Source: CAYOYK01 sp964408185 (GTDB lineage Bacteria; Bacillota; Clostridia; Christensenellales; Aristaeellaceae). Taken from it: a stretch of DNA of 14,277 bases. Each line of letters begins with the position of its first letter. Within the stretch, counting starts at the first letter, position 1. The notes beneath the pieces are model-generated. The model did not search any database, was not told the origin of the DNA, and was given only the letters and a program-made list of their open reading frames with translations. Shown here one piece after another: positions 13,913 to 14,277 of the stretch. The stretch lies in contig CAYOYK010000060.1 of assembly GCA_964408185.1 (NCBI GenBank), positions 1-14,277 of the forward strand, given 5' to 3'. A program made the translations under genes and the position numbers.

Positions 13913-14277
13913 CCGCGCCCGCAGGCGCGGCAAACCAATCGAGGGCCCCGCAGGGCCACCATGCCTGCATGCCGTCCCTTGCACGGGAGCAAGTCAACAA
14001 ACGCGGGGCAGCAGTTCTGCCAAGCTGGGCACCGCAGGCGTGCTAACAGCCTAAGCCAAGCCCTCTGGGCGATCGCTTGTAGCACAAGATGGGCGTGCTG
14101 GCCCATCGATCGGCCTCAAACACGCTGTTTCTTTTGGTTACTTTTCTTTTCAGCTGAAAAGAAAAGTGACGAACCCCGGCCCGCAGGTCGGGGCACCGTG
14201 CCTACCCCGCCGCGCGGGCGTGCCCCCGCGGCCCCGCAGGGCCGCCCTCCTGCGCCCGCAGGCGCAAAGCCGCGCCG
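13913..14277. repeat. right arm of the large inverted repeat
   Basis: Reverse-complement partner of 13093-13456, running to the window edge, so its outer end is not visible and the repeat may extend. It has nearly the same length (365 against 364 bp). Together with the loop (13457-13912) the structure occupies nearly 1.2 kb without a gene. Confidence 0.88.
14140..14167. repeat. perfect 28-bp palindrome in the right arm
   Basis: Same sequence as 13202-13229. The flanks are mirror images (GGTTACTTTTC on this side, GAAAAGTAACC on the other), as expected of inverted copies. Confidence 0.9.

Noticed and set aside
13543..14054. Plus-strand frames encoding ERGIGF or RYWLRF repeats
   Set aside because: The 52-bp unit is not a multiple of three, so each copy is read in another frame, and the frames run into the inverted-repeat arm. 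No ribosome site.
13093..14277. Insertion sequence or transposon
   Set aside because: No transposase or remnant is found between or inside the arms; a non-autonomous element remains possible but is not shown.

Overview
The window comes from a strongly GC-rich chromosome of a Gram-positive, Clostridia-like bacterium. This is an inference from gene content: AddA-type recombination helicase-nuclease, a YlmC/YmxH PRC-barrel protein (a family of spore-forming Firmicutes), NrdR, GlmM, a Hanks kinase fused to BspA-type leucine-rich repeats, AGGAGG-type ribosome sites, sigma-A promoters, and parS sites matching the Bacillus consensus. The species cannot be named from the sequence.

Layout. 1-115: a GC-rich 25-bp repeat and a small hairpin. 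116-5578 (minus): addA followed 18 bp later by an alpha/beta-hydrolase esterase, probably one operon. AddA is about 300 residues longer than usual because of three low-complexity insertions. One is encoded by a 15-bp minisatellite. The edge of another holds an AT-richer patch with a cluster of DnaA boxes. 5579-6012: a non-coding centromere-like array of five parS sites. 6013-7629 (minus): a secreted protein of unknown function. 7630-7889: hairpins only. 7890-8465 (minus): nrdR with a repetitive C-terminal tail. 8598-8840 (plus): a YlmC/YmxH protein. 8925-11306 (plus): a membrane Ser/Thr kinase with an extracellular leucine-rich-repeat domain, behind a near-consensus promoter. 11354-11391: a bidirectional hairpin terminator. 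11419-12768 (minus): glmM with its own promoter. 12769-14277: no gene, but a 20-bp tandem tract and a large inverted repeat (about 365 bp per arm) enclosing eight 52-bp tandem units.

How it fits together. The parS array (ParB/SMC loading) and, 3 kb away, the DnaA-box cluster both suggest an origin-proximal or replication-control neighbourhood. The housekeeping genes serve recombination (addA), dNTP supply control (nrdR) and peptidoglycan precursor synthesis (glmM). The kinase looks like a surface receptor. A theme of the window is tandem duplication with unit lengths that keep the reading frame inside genes (9, 15, 36, 69 bp) but not between genes (20, 52 bp).
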